Assembly: GCA_038503035.1 (NCBI GenBank)
Contig: JAVSML010025531.1
Span: 62,001 to 126,000, forward strand
Length of the DNA: 64,000 bases
From: Crocodylus rhombifer
Lineage: Eukaryota; Chordata; Crocodylia; Crocodylidae
Direction: 5' to 3'
A program made the position numbers and the translations under genes. Positions 34,321-46,032 of this stretch are shown here, in pieces (positions within the stretch are counted from its first letter, which is position 1; each line of letters starts with the position of its first letter). The notes under the pieces are model-generated. The model made no database searches and was not told where the DNA came from. It saw only the letters and a program-made list of their open reading frames with translations.

Positions 34321-35283
34321 TATGCTGCATTTTCTCACATACAACAGGTACCCTTTCCCCTTAGATCAGCCCCCAAAGCTCGGGTGGGGAAATCATCTCC
34401 ACTTAAGATGAACACCTTTGCCCACCAAAATTGAGGGCTGATTTTTGGGGAGAAATGTGTTTGTGTCTTAAGCGAGGAATCTATTTTGTTCAATGGGAAA
34501 GAAGCACACTGGAGATACTGGGCATGCTATGAAGCTGCCAAGATGGCTGCCACTTGTGTCTGCTTATGAAACTGAAGGGGGTAGAGGCTTGCATTCACAT
34601 TCCACAACTATAGCTATTGGCTGAGTACTAAGTAGCAAGTGAGCTGCTAGTAGTATCTTGATGAGGCCTGTGATGTGGAAATCGCACATTATTTACAGGA
34701 ACTTATATAAATAATTACTTAAAGAATTAACAGTCTTGCAAGAGGGTGGGGCCAAACATTGTGTGACATAGTGTAAGTCCTCCTAGAAATATGGAGTGTC
34801 CGGGAAATATGGCCAAGGATGTTGGTGGTGCCTTTTGGTAGGGGGTGCACCATCACATTGAGGGTATGCACGTGCACCCATGTGCACCGTCCCTGTCAAG
34901 GGCTGATGCCCACCTCCCCCAGTGGGATGGGGGAGACAGGTTTGTTCCTCTGCCCATGGTGGCCTTGGGATTCCTTTTCTGCTTTGTAAGTCCCTGTTTT
35001 AATTTTTTTCCCTGATCACCCTTCATTTCTGTGGGTGCCATTGAGTGGTTTCCCTGTGGTTGTCATACTACCCACATTCCATCCTGTCAGCATATCCATT
35101 TGTTTCTCAAACATATCACATGCAGACATCTAAATTTTGGTCACTTACCAGTGTCTTAATTTGGGCATTCCTGGCCTCCTAATTTGGTCATTTCACCAAA
35201 ACCACAAATCCCAGGGGTTTTGCAGTCAGTCACTATGACCTAATGCCAATACCTATCTCTTGTTATGGAACACTGTATATATG
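34321..35283. other. Non-coding stretch, possible mariner-like fragment
   Basis: 34,330-34,490 loosely resembles the end region of the TIR element at 55,957 (blocks around TTAGATCAGCCCCC and GTGTCTTAAGCGAGG), but no termini were found. The remainder is unremarkable. Confidence 0.3.
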
Positions 35284-35777
35284 TGTCGGGGTATCACAGG
35301 ATACAGATGCAGGCATCACAATGACATACGCTTGCCTTGCTCGTACCAGGGTGGGCATCAATCAGCCAAATTGGGTCAGAATTATTCTCCCCTATGTCTC
35401 CTGCCACGACTTTGATGATTTGATTAAATTTAGGAGGATGGTGGTTTCCCTGGCCCAAAGCCAACTGCCACTTATCCAGATGGAAGGTGCAGCCAGATTA
35501 AAAAAAAAAAAAAAAAAGGGAAAAGAAAAATAAAGAAAATCTCAAAAACCCTGATAGCATCTCCTCTTCTTCTCTCTCTCCTTCTCTCTTTCTCTCTGCC
35601 CACAGTTTAGGATCTCTGGGGCTTCTCTCTTTCCCTGTTTATCTTTTGGGGCTCTTGATCACGACTCCAGCAATCGAGCGATTCTTTTTTTTTTTTTCCT
35701 TCCGCTTCTCGCTAATTGCTATCCCACTGGTTTAATTGAGCACCAACTGCAATCAATTAATGCAGAGCTGGGGTTTC

Positions 35778-35808
<31 letters not shown>

Positions 35809-35930
35809 TTCTGAGCTCTGAAGACCCAATAGGTCTGTTTCCCTATTCCCAGGGATTTCAGTCCTGGCCGGCAGGCAAGGTTTCCCTTACTGCCGACACC
35901 TCTTCTTCTCTTTTACTTCTTTTCTTCTCA
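35284..35930 (+). mobile_element. Possible LTR fragment of an endogenous retroelement
   Basis: The segment begins TGTCGGGGTATCAC and ends TTTCTTCTCA. It contains an AATAAA signal (about 35,529) after an 18-A run (35,500-35,517) and a C/T-rich second half. A GGTGCC-rich sequence follows at 35,932 and might be a primer-binding site. No second LTR, no recognisable gag/pol and no target duplication were found. The open frame at 35,243-35,533 has no known domain. Weak call. Confidence 0.25.
35560..35820 (+). repeat. Pyrimidine-rich low-complexity DNA
   Basis: CT-rich tracts at 35,566-35,600 and 35,779-35,812 and a run of T near 35,685-35,698 alternate with ordinary sequence. Confidence 0.8.
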
Positions 35931-38325
35931 CCGGTGCCCCGCCCCGGAAATGGCTCCCGGTGGCATAATTAAACCAATTCAGTTCACCTAGCGGGCTGAT
36001 AAGGCTCTGCTGGAGTGAATTGGGAGATCCCTCTGAAGCACAGCTAGGCTGTAATGGCCAAATGGATCTCTCCGGTTGGGGCCCTCCTTGAAGCAGGTAC
36101 CCCCGATCTATCCATAGTGTGTTTTTAATTTCCCAGAATGTATGTATCTGCTTGTTGACAGCTTTGGACACAGTGTCTGCTAAAAGGCTGAGAATGTGAA
36201 ACTTTGTCACAGACTTTTAGAAGCCAATTAACCCTTGCTGTTCTCTTGGACCATTGTTCTAATGCAATATTTACTCTACCTACAAGCCAATTCCTAAAAG
36301 CAAATCTTTAAATATTATTTTCTAGCCATCAAGCTAGTGCTGCACAGTGCTCTTCTGAAAGGCAGGGATAAAAGCACTAAGCAAGCTACGCCATGTCCAG
36401 TGCATGAGGTGGCACATGTGGAACAAACATGCTGTGTCTCAGGATGTGGTAGAAGACAGTGAAGACATCCCCTGAGTTGCTTCTGGTGTAAAAAAGAGAG
36501 TAAAACCCTTTTAGTTGTTTCCTTAGATTGTCCTTGAGAATAAAAACTATCATTTTCACATATGAATACACATGGAGCAGAGGTTTATAGTTTTCCATAT
36601 GTCTGGATGATTCTGCTGTCTCCCAGTTTCAGGTGTACAAAGACATGACTGTGCCTCAGGATTAAATGAACAAAAGATGACTATATTATTTTTTTACAAC
36701 CCTGCCTATTTAACTTGGTTATAGTAAGAGCCTGCTTCTTTCCAGTTTAGATCAATACTTAAATCTATCTTTCCCATGACTTCCCATTAAAGATTCACAG
36801 CAGGTGAGAGCAGTTAACTGGGTAACTCAGCATGTAACGCTATACAAGAACAATGTGACAAATCTGCTTCCAAAACTCCAGGTGCTCCTTCTGCTTATCT
36901 AGCTTCAATTTCTGATCTTGCTTCAAAATCTCAGGACAGTCCAAGGACATGTGCAGACTGCTTTCTAGCAGCCAAGAGAAGGAAACCTAATTTGTAGGAA
37001 CTGATCAGTCAAAATGGATGTCCTCCCTCTTATTTCATTTTTATTTTATGCTTTGCTATTTCCAAACCCAGGCAACTATTGCTGCACTGTTATAAAGCAA
37101 ATCATGAGTTTGTGTTCGTTCATTAGACATTACTCAGAAGGCCTGCTACAAGACAGACTGCTTTTAAAAGATAAAGCTAGCCATGGAGAGAAATAACTTT
37201 AATATTTCAAAATGAAGGGTCAAAAGTTGGGAAATGCCAAAATCTAGTATTTTTTCGGAACCTTGCTTCATTTAGTTTTGGGTTGAAGGGGTGTTTTAAG
37301 GTGTTGGGTAGCAATTCAATCTACAGACACAAGAAAGGGTCGGCTACATCTTACAAATTGTCTCTCTTAATGCTATTTCAGAGAGATGACCTTCAATAAT
37401 TTACTCACCTGGGGTTCTTATTTTGCCTTTAAGGATTACATAACTAAAGAGAAGCAAAATACTCAAGAATATTACTTATTAATATTAATATTTTATGACT
37501 AAATCAATGGAAAGAAAGAATAAACCAAAACAGGACACAAGCAAATAGCAAAAAGCATATACTTTTGTAACTATCCCTTCCTGTGTGCATCTTTTTGGAA
37601 AGTTTTCAACAGAGATTAAGCCTCAACAGTTGGTCTGCCTGCATGGTCACTATTCTCTAAATAAGATAAGTTCAAAGCATATTATACCCAGTCCATTGGT
37701 GAGTACAGTTTTAGTGTATCATAGTATTTTATCATAGATAACTGAAAAGTTTATAGAAGGACAAGGAAATTACTTTTAAGGGTTGTTGGGTGCCATTTTG
37801 TCTATCAAAGGGAAGTTATCTTAACTAAATTCTAGGAAGCTAGAGAAAGAAAACTAGCTATCTAAAGCTATTTAAAACTACTTTAAAAGAATGACTAATT
37901 TGAAATAACAGTGTTTCTTTTTAACCCACGCACTTTCTTTCTGCAGTGGTACAGAAATAGGCAAATTAAAGAATTTTTCAGATTTTGTTCTCTCTTTCTG
38001 TTTACCAAGGTTATCTTATGAGTCTGCTATAGGATTATGTGTTTAAAAGAAGAGATTGTTAGTTCTTTAAATTACAACAGTTATGACATATTTACTTAAA
38101 ACTGGTTTAAGAACAAATTAATCCTGTGCAAAGCTTTCACAGAGGTCTCCTTACTGATAATTTTGAAGTCTCACTGTTGCAGAAGCAGAGGTAGAGGATT
38201 ACCTGTTTTATTTATCATCTTTTAGTCTTCTGTTTTGTACTTGGTGTTGTTAACTTGACTGAAATGAGAAGAATGGGCAGAACTGAGATCAACTTGTTGA
38301 GGGCGCTTCAGAAATATGAGAGCAT
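35931..38325. other. Non-coding stretch, nothing recognised
   Basis: No mobile element, gene or tandem repeat supported. Short open frames at 35,887-36,210 and 37,014-37,196 have no signature. Confidence 0.45.
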
Positions 38326-38805
38326 GGTTGCGTCTATACATGAATTAATGTGATACAATAAACACCAGTGCATATTGTGCCAGAGTTTATTGCTCCCAGG
38401 TGCCATGTTTACATGTGTGCCCAGGACCACAGCCTGTTGAGCTGGGTTGGAGCAGCGCTGGCTCTCAAGGGAGCCGGGGCGTCAGCCTGCTAACCAGGGG
38501 CTGCTCCTTCCTGGCTCAGCATGCTGCAGAGGCGATGGCTAAGGCATGAGAATGCTCCAGTGCAGGGCTAGCCCTCAGAAAGTCCCCACACTGAAGCACC
38601 CTCATGCCCCAGCCAGCCCCACCAACATCTACACATGTTGCTGTGCATTAAAGAATGCTGCTGTAGAATATTTGCTAGTACTATTATTGTGTTAGCTACT
38701 TCTGACCTATGTTGGAGTTATACTGTGGCCTAATAGGGCCTCACATATAGATACTGAGACTTTACTGTGGAGCTAATTAGGCTACTTCTTGTGTAGATGA
38801 GCCCA
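38326..38805. mobile_element. Possible TCTACAC-type MITE
   Basis: The left end GGTTGCGTCTATACATG and the complemented right end GGGCTCATCTACACAAG form a poor inverted pair. Internal CATCTACACATG (38,627) and CATGTTTACATGTGTGCCC words resemble the element at 19,748-21,523. No target duplication resolved. Confidence 0.35.
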
Positions 38806-39302
38806 GCAAACATTTCAGTTAAGAAGCTTGTAAGTTCCTTTTTATAAATACACTGAGAGTGGAAAACACACCTCTGTCGAGGATTTAGCTGAATATGAGA
38901 TATGGCCTATACTGGCTCAAAATCTTTATAGATTGACCTGGGTAGCATCTCTTAATTTCTTAATGCATGTGGCAACGCTGTAGTTCAACGTTATTGTTTT
39001 TCTCTTTGTGTTGCAAATTTTTCAGAACAAATTTAAAGGTAAAGTTTTAAACCTTTGCCCATTATTTTGTTCATAGTCTGAGACATCCATTCATCTTCAT
39101 GAGGTTTTGTTAGCACTTACTGGCACAGCACGTGGTCCACCTGACAAAATGAAGTTCTTGTTCTTTAAAATGGAAGTCCTAGAACTTCTTAGCAAGAGTT
39201 ATGATCAGTAAAAACAGCAAGAATATTGTTTAATGCAGGGAAACCACATCATTTTCCACAGTTTTGTTATCAGAAATTTTAGAATAATTTTAGCTGAACT
39301 TT

Positions 39303-39326
39303 AAAAAAAAAAAAAAAAAAAAAAAA
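39303..39326 (+). repeat. Poly-A run, 24 A
   Basis: Uninterrupted run of 24 A followed by GAAAAGCC. No SINE or processed gene sequence was recognised upstream, so its origin is unknown. Confidence 0.9.
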
Positions 39327-39392
39327 GAAAAGCCTGAGGCAGACTCATGACTTAAACATTCAGCCCCAACTGATGAAGTTTGGAAAAGTTAT

Positions 39393-39469
39393 AAGCAGCT
39401 GAAAGCAGGATCTTATACTGGAAAGTATAAGATCCTGCTTTCAGCTGCTTGTAACTGGAAAGTATAAGA
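39393..39469. repeat. Perfect 26-bp hairpin plus adjoining direct repeat
   Basis: 39,393-39,418 and 39,425-39,450 are perfect inverted copies around the 6-nt loop TGGAAA. ACTGGAAAGTATAAGA, which spans the loop (39,417-39,432), occurs again at 39,454-39,469. An inverted copy placed between two direct copies is the usual signature of replication template switching. Confidence 0.92.
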
Positions 39470-39929
39470 CAGCTTTTGATTATAAGTGGTACTACCAGCT
39501 CTACCTATAATGCTACTGCAATATAATAATGTGACTCTATGAAATACAAGAAGGAGAGAATTGGCTGAGTGGAGTGAGCTGGCAGAGAACAACCACCTTT
39601 GCTATGCTAGTCTATTCTGTAAGTGTAGAATAGTATTTTGTTTTTATAAATCTCTCTTTTTTCAGTCTTCTTGTAATGGAATTATGTGAAAGCATTTTGG
39701 AAAATAATGTCATCTGACAAATATTAAAGGTGGATGAAAACAAGACATTGAGTGATAGAATATTTGATAGGACTGCCATTTTATACAGGAATTTGGGATC
39801 AATGCCTGATTGTACACAAAACAATCAGGGGCTATCTACTCAGCTGGTATAAATCTATGTAGTGAGTGGAAATCAAGGATTTTCTTCTTTGGAGCTTCCA
39901 TCATCAGAACCCATTTCTCTGGTCCTTGT

Positions 39930-40210
39930 TATTGTTAATAATAATAATTTATTACGTCTTGAACTCCTGAAAGAGATTAGGGCCATACTGTGCTAGACAC
40001 TATACAAACAGCTAATGAGTCACTCCCCTACTGCAAGCTGCATGTAATTGAGGAAGGGAGAAAAATTGTGGGAGAAAGAAAAGAAATGATCTTATTTTTC
40101 AGTCAGGGAACTCAGCCACAGAGTCATTAGTCTGCTCAACCTCAGGCCAGAAAATAATAATCAAAGTTGGGTCTCCTGAATCTCTGGGTTTTGAGGTAGT
40201 GACCTCAAAT
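39930..40210 (+). mobile_element. MIR/CORE-like SINE relic
   Basis: The order of words is that of the amniote SINE with a 'GTGCTAGACACTATACAAAC' block (39,991-40,010), then a GGGAACTCAGCCACAGAG block (40,106-40,124), a CTGCTCAACCTCAGG block (40,132) and GGGTCTCCTGAATCTC (40,169). The match is partial and diverged; no poly-A and no pol III boxes could be confirmed by eye. Confidence 0.6.
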
Positions 40211-40534
40211 CCATGTGTGGTCTCCTCTTTTGAGTTGCTTTTGATTACTATCTATTTGGTATCACTTTCACATTTACAGCATTTACAGACATGGCATCTG
40301 TGCTGGCTGCACTTGTGGGCTAGCAGTCTTGGAAATGGACTTAGATGGACAGTCCCAAAATGTCTGAGATTTAGATAAAAATTCTGCAGTTTGCCAACTC
40401 AGGTTGAGCCATGTGTTCTTCCTGATTTTGGCATTTATTCAAAAGCTCTGCTTATAAGAACGTATATTTCAAGTTAATGCATTAAATACGGAGAGGAGGA
40501 GATGCCACAGTAACATCTGTGTCACTAATAATGG

Positions 40535-41035
40535 GTGTTCAAAGTGAATAACAGCTCAAAGGAGACTATTCTCCCCTTGTACTCGGCCTTGGTGAGGCCG
40601 CAGCTGGAGTACTGCATCCAGTTTTGGGCTCCACATTTCAAAAAGGATGTGGAGAAGCTTGAGCGAGTCCAGAGGAGAGCCATGCGCATGATCAGAGGTC
40701 AGGAAAACAGATCTTACGATGATAGGCTGAGAGACATGGAACTCTTCAGCCTGGAAAAGCGCAGGCTCAGGGGTGATCTGATGGCCACCTATAAGTTTAT
40801 TGGGGGTGACCACCAGGATCTGGGGGAACATTTGTTCACCAGAGCGCCCCAAGGGATGACTAGGTCGAACGGTCACAAACTCCTGCAAGACCGTTTCAGG
40901 CTGGACATAAGGAAGAATTTCTTTACTGTCCGAGCCCCCAAGGTCTGGAACAGTCTGCCAGTGGAGGTGGTTCAAGCACCTACATTGAACACCTTCAAGA
41001 GTAAACTGGATGCTTATCTTGCTGGGATCCTATGA
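40535..41035 (+). pseudogene. CR1 ORF2 C-terminal region, open but truncated
   Basis: A continuous 166-residue frame. The first few residues (MFKVNNSS) come from flanking DNA, so the Met is fortuitous. The rest is CR1 ORF2 after the reverse transcriptase domain: [67 protein letters not shown], ending LDAYLAGIL. Endonuclease and catalytic RT motifs are absent, so no retrotransposition activity is possible. The uninterrupted frame reflects youth and not selection. Confidence 0.9.
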
Positions 41036-41123
41036 CCCCAGCTGACTTCCTGCCCCTTGGGCAGGGGGCTGGACTTGATGATCTCCCAAGGTCCCTTCCA
41101 GCCCTGATGTCTATGAAATCTAT
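40557..41123 (+). mobile_element. Young CR1 LINE, 5'-truncated
   Basis: It starts in the 'ILPLYSALVRPQLEY' codons and runs without a break to the 3' tail TGATGTCTATGAAATCTAT. Low decay marks it as the youngest CR1 here. It ends in a tail of the same kind as the copies ending at 19,500 and 24,926. Confidence 0.95.
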
Positions 41124-41791
41124 TTTTCCCTTCAGCCCTTCTCTTGTCCTAATATACTTCACTGTTTCAAATAACAAGGAGAATTAGAAAGAATGACATT
41201 AGAAGTTAAAGAAGTAAAAATCCAAAAGGAAGGAACAAAGAAATTAGGAAGACAAATGATGTTGACTCTTTGATTCAGTTCAATGTGCCTGCAATAATCC
41301 CCTTTTTCTTTATTATAGGTACACAAGCCTGTGCACTGTGACCCAGCCCTACAGCTAGAAGCAGCATTTGAAAAAACCTTTGACTTGGCTTTTTTTTTAA
41401 CACTACTACTATTTCTCTTGTTAACACTGACAAATAACATACTTCAGGACAATTTTGATTGTATTGATTTGCTGGTAATGGTGTCAGCATTAGATACTGC
41501 TCAGGGTATGAGTCATGATGAGGTTTCACACCATAACTTCAGGCTGACCTTTTATGCACCTTTTAAAAAAATCTCTCAGGCTGTTTGGGCCTTGTGACTT
41601 GGTAACTTTGGGCAACTCCTGGAGACCTTAACCCCTGGATTGTCCTCACATTAACATCTTAAAGTGATTTTAAGCACTTGAGTTACACCACTCTAGGGCA
41701 GGATTATCTCTCATCTGCAGTACCCAGCTCCTGTTCCATTAAGCCAGGGTAGGCAAAGTCTAGCCTGCAAGCTGGATAGGGTCTGTGGCTG
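41124..41791. other. Non-coding stretch
   Basis: Open frames of 84-93 codons on both strands (41,159-41,597) have no recognisable family and overlap each other. CAGGGTAGGCAAAG at 41,744 resembles a hAT-type terminus and may be the outer left end of the foldback element that follows, but no matching right end was found. Confidence 0.4.
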
Positions 41792-42276
41792 ACTCCATTT
41801 CCCAGCAGCCCCTGCTCACATTGCTGTGGCTGGTTTCCATGGAGACACCATTAGTGGCAGTGCCAATGACAGCGCAGGACCAGGGTTTCCATGGAGACCA
41901 GCCCCAGCAGAGCTGGGTGGGGAGCTTCTTTAGGCCCAGGGCTGGGATCTGGCAGCAGTGGCAGTGTGGACCAGAGATGGCAAAGAGCAGAGATCTGCTG
42001 TCTGCATGCGCTGGATCTGGGAGGGGGAGAGGAGGTGCTTGGCATCTGCAGTCAATTGGATTGCAGCTGTGCCTCAGTGCTGGACCATGCTGTCACCACT
42101 GCAAGATCCCAGTCTGGCCCTGGAGCAGTTTCCCACCCAGCTGTGCACCCTGCCAGTGCAGCTGGGGCTAGTCTCCATGGAAACAGTGGCCCTGCACTGT
42201 CATGGTGCTGCTGCTACTGGGGTCTCCACAGAAACCAGCCACAGCAATGTGAGCAGGGGCTGTTGGGAAATGGAGT
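41792..42276. mobile_element. Foldback element with 130-150 bp inverted arms
   Basis: The arms 41,792-41,922 and 42,129-42,276 are inverted copies. The outermost 55 bp (41,792-41,846 against 42,222-42,276) match at 52 positions; further in, identity drops. TTTCCATGGAGAC-like words recur twice in each arm. The spacer is about 200 bp. Long GC-rich open frames here (41,785-42,171, 41,891-42,307) follow from the repeat structure and have no protein family. Superfamily unknown. Confidence 0.8.
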
Positions 42277-44214
42277 TCAGCTGCTGACAGGATGTGCCAT
42301 TTTGTGACCATCCTCCACAGTTGCCACCCAAGTTGAAATCTTTCGGTATGCCAGGATCTCTCTCATCTCTGCCCATACAGTGGGGATAGAAGCCTGTCCT
42401 GGCTCACCAGCTCTCTAGTGGCAACTTTCAGCTCCAGCTCCTAGTTCTGCCCATGGTCAGCAAGTCGCAGCTGTGCAGATGGGGAACAGTAAGAGAAGGT
42501 TTCTAGACTAATGGTGTCACTGCTCCAAACTCCAAGCTAGCACTAACACCGATCAACATTTGTGTGACTCACAGTGTAAGGTATAACAAAGCCTGTTAGC
42601 ATTTACAGAGAAAAAATACATGTAGCTGGCTGTGATCGTTTGGCAAATTCCACTCATGTAATATGACACTAGATCTTCATTTATACTATGAGCCAGGGCA
42701 TTGGTAGAATACTGTAAAAGGACTTCTATGCATGTTGAATAAGAAATATTAAGACCTGATGCTTATCTATATTAAGGGTCTGATCTGGCACCTACTGAAA
42801 CCAGTGGCAAAGCTCCCAATTATTTCAGCAGTTTCAAGATCAGGTAGATAGATATTCAACTGCATGGTACCAGTTTAGCCTTGATGGAATGCCAATGAGC
42901 AGATAGAGAACGGCAGAAAGCAGAAGCAAGATGGTGGGGAGCCATGTCTAGTGGTTTCATGCCAAGACAAAATGAGTGTGAAGTGAGAAGAGGCACCACC
43001 AGAGGCTTTTGTCCCCTGCAAGATACCCATTAACAATGGTATGTGATGCCTCACCATGAGCTACCGATAGCTTCCAACAATCTATAGTTCCCTCTGATGA
43101 CAGTGGATTTCTGACGCACACAATTTTAAGGAACAAATTGGAAGTGCAAGGATAAGGAAATCACAGGGGTTTTCTTATATTTTTGTAAAGGGAAAAGCTG
43201 CAGAGTAAACAATTAACAAATAACCTTCCTTCATTGCAGGCTTTTTCATATATCCAGTTGAAAGAGTGCATGGTTCTCTGATACTGAATCCAAACATATG
43301 TAAGTTATTTTGAAAACTATAGCTTTTATCATTATAAATGTCCCTTTGTTTAATTCTACTTGAGAGATGATTCTAAAACACATAAAACAATTCTATTTTA
43401 TAAAGGTTTTGGCAATGGATAAAGTGTCAGTTCCTCTTATGGTTAAAATATACCATAGACAAAAATGGTTATTTAAAATGGCTTGATAATGTCTGGTTGC
43501 TGTTTTCTCAAGTGCATTGAAGTTTAGTTTTCCCAGACGTTACTCAATCCACCTTACACTGGCAAAAAAAGATTTCATCTGTTCTTTCTAGTCTTAAAAG
43601 TATTCATGCAGAATTCACACTTCTCAATCCCTGATGATGTAGGGCTAGTTATATTCATAAAATAAAATATATATGTCTTATGATCCAGGCCAGCTGGAGG
43701 ACGGTATACAGAGTAAAAATCTGAGCCCTGAGCAAATGACACATGATTTCCTGAGTTGGAGCTCTGCTTCTTGAGGTAGAGATTGAGATTTTTAGGTATC
43801 TTGTGCATATTCACTGCGAGCCCTACTAGAAAGATATAAAAATAAAATGGAGACAGCAGTAGAAATAATACATTTACATTGGTACATCAATAATAATATA
43901 ATGTATTATTGTACAACACCTACACTGCCTTGAGTAAGTTATGCTCCTGTTTATGCACAGAAAGTCAATGGAATTTATCTGGATTTATGCATGGGAAAAT
44001 AATAACAGAATCTGGCAGATTTGTAAGGAAGAAATAAAATTTAGGATGGGAACGGCCTTAGGAGTCTTTATAGATTTTATGTTAGTGAAGCTGGTAGGCT
44101 TTCCTTAAAAAATATGCAGTGTATTCTTTCCCTCCTAGTGAGGAAGGGGGGCATGGTGTCAGCCTTTATTCAAAGCTTTTGAATGGTGAGTTTAGCTTAT
44201 GTGGAAGACTTTAT
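42277..44214. other. Non-coding stretch, nothing recognised
   Basis: AT-rich DNA without identifiable elements up to the left inverted repeat of the composite element. Confidence 0.5.
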
Positions 44215-44456
44215 AGTTCAGTCCCTGGCATAGACCCCTGTAGAAAAGTCAAAACTGACTAAGGTAACCACCTGTACTTAAGAAAACACATGTGAAAGGA
44301 TAAAAAAAACTTTGGTAGACTTCACCATTTGGTGCATGGAATGTGGGAGGCTGCCATCTTTGAACATGGTGAGAATCGCTCTTTGGTGACTGGTATCTCC
44401 TCTTCTAAGTATGGCACAAAAGTAATCTTTTAACCCAATGTTTTTGAAGGTCAACA
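44215..44456 (+). repeat. Left long terminal inverted repeat
   Basis: Matches the complement of 49,647-49,910 throughout, with small indels. Shared blocks include TAGAAAAGTCAAAACTGAC, AAGAAAACACATGTGAAAGGAT, CTCCTCTTCTAAGTATGG and TAACCCAATGTTTT. Identity is roughly 80% by eye. Confidence 0.85.
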
Positions 44457-44941
44457 GAAAGGTAACAAAAATTTTGGTACTATATATTGCCCTTCCAAAA
44501 TAATTATTGAGTTTGTCATATGTGTGAGTTTGCAACTGTCTTATTTTACTAAATAAATAATATAAGTTATTGGACTGCTCAATTTATTGTGCACTCTTTT
44601 GTTTACTGTGCATTATTTTAATGTACAGTTACTATTACTGTATTAACTATAGTTTAATGGGTTTAATGTTTTCCCGAGTCATTATGTTTGTGGCCCAAAT
44701 CACAAGTAACTGTTTTTGTTTTCTGTTTTTCAGATTGAAATACAGTGAGAACGTGGCAGGTTATGTGGGGAAAAGAATTGCAATTCTTGGGAAGTCATGA
44801 GAAGATTGTCATGTTGATTTAAGCAAGTGTATTATCCATAAAAAATTACTGCAACTTCAGATGGATGAAAACGAATCATGGAAGTATCAGAGATTAGGAA
44901 TGATATTGTCATAAAAAGACTGAGACAAGTGTAGACTGATA

Positions 44942-45496
44942 CAGGCAGTCCTTGACTTACAATATTTTGAGTTGCAACATTTTGCACTTACAATGTTTAT
45001 AAATTGACAACTTGTTTAAATTTTCTGATGTCAGTTTGAACTTTACAACACTTGAGCTGATGCCACACTACACCAGTGAACAAGTTTTCTGCATCCCCCA
45101 TCTCCCTGGAGAACATCTGTACAAACTTCCTTGAACGCTTTCTTTAACAAAGCCAGCAAGACTCCAAAAAAACTTGAAGCCAAGACTCCTGAGAAGACTC
45201 CAGCCAAGAGCCTTTCAAAAAGTCCAGCAAAGTCACCTCAAAGAAGTCCTTCTAAATTAATATGATTCCTATTTACAATATAAATACATTAATGTAGCTA
45301 TATTACTCATCTATAACTGATTGAATACAAAATTCTGGGGTATTTTTGGTGAAAATACGGTATTGAGCCTTGGTTCAGGAACAAATCTCCCATTTATAAC
45401 ATTGTTTCTTTTGGGAAAATCAGTTCTGAGTTACAAAGTTTTGACTTAAGGTGCAATTTTCAGGAACCAATTGTGTTGTAAGCCAGAGACAGCCTG
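44942..45496. mobile_element. Tc1/mariner (Tigger-like) MITE, 555 bp
   Basis: The left end CAGGCAGTCCTTGACTTACAA and the complemented right end CAGGCTGTCTCTGGCTTACAA form terminal inverted repeats. They are flanked by TA on both sides (44,940-44,941 and 45,497-45,498), the target duplication of Tc1/mariner elements. CAG-initial termini and a TTACAA block are typical of the pogo/Tigger branch. It interrupts the composite element and so is younger. An internal deletion derivative is likely, since a coding tail is retained at 45,101-45,265. Confidence 0.82.
45101..45265 (+). pseudogene. Lys/Ser/Pro-rich C-terminal tail inside the Tigger-like MITE
   Basis: An open frame ending at a TGA (45,263-45,265) encodes repeated TPxK and SPxK tetrads (for example KTPKK, KTPEKTPAKS, SKSPAKSPQRSPSK). 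Such tails occur in proteins that contact the DNA minor groove or enter the nucleus, including histone H1-like tails. In this position I infer the leftover C-terminus of the parent transposase. No start codon or catalytic domain is present. It could also be captured host sequence. Confidence 0.45.
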
Positions 45497-46032
45497 TACT
45501 GAATTTGTGTACCATGTACACATCTTACTGATGTAAGAAATAAACATTGAAAAATAGTCTAGTGAAGGCCACCCATAACATAATAAGAAATAAGTTCTGC
45601 ATCTGTGAAACACAAAGGGCTTCAAAATTTCTGGCAGCTGCTCTTTATCTCCAGGATGATGGCTTCTCTTGAGCTTCAGCTCTAGAAGCAGAATCCCAAG
45701 TGTTTGAAGCAGATATACTTTATTACAAAGTATGCCTGGAAATGTACCTTGGAAGAAATATGACAACACTCTGAAGCAGTCTGTAACCCAAAAACCCCCT
45801 CTCTTAAGGATCAGCTTTTGAGAAAGCAAATGAAATTGTGGTGCCTATGTTGAAAGATGGTTATGGTTTCACACTTTCTGAAGTAAGAGATCTCACAAAT
45901 GATTTGGCAGGTGGTGACATAATAAGGAATAATGAAGTGAAAGTGTGTTTATAGAAGTGCCATGGAAATGGTATATGTTTGAGTTATTCAGATTGCAAAA
46001 TGAGGCTATAATGCTGATCTAACACCAGATGA

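Larger units (their letters stand above)
38806..39929. other. Non-coding stretch with poly-A run and hairpin
   Basis: A run of 24 A lies at 39,303-39,326 and a perfect quasi-palindrome at 39,393-39,450. Otherwise nothing recognised. Confidence 0.5.

Noticed and set aside
35243..35533. 96-codon frame possibly from a retroviral gene
   Set aside because: It ends in translated poly-A and contains no protease, polymerase or envelope motif that I can identify.
41785..42307. Three overlapping open frames of 109-138 codons
   Set aside because: They lie in a GC-rich foldback structure, overlap in three frames on one strand and have no protein-family motif; the length follows from low stop frequency.
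44570..44800. Splice-acceptor-like TTTTTGTTTTCTGTTTTTCAG before an open stretch
   Set aside because: The pyrimidine tract and AG look good, but no donor or continuing exon could be established in the decayed element.
45446..45829. 127-codon minus-strand frame
   Set aside because: No known domain, spans the right end of the Tigger-like MITE and adjoining DNA, and is therefore a chance fusion.
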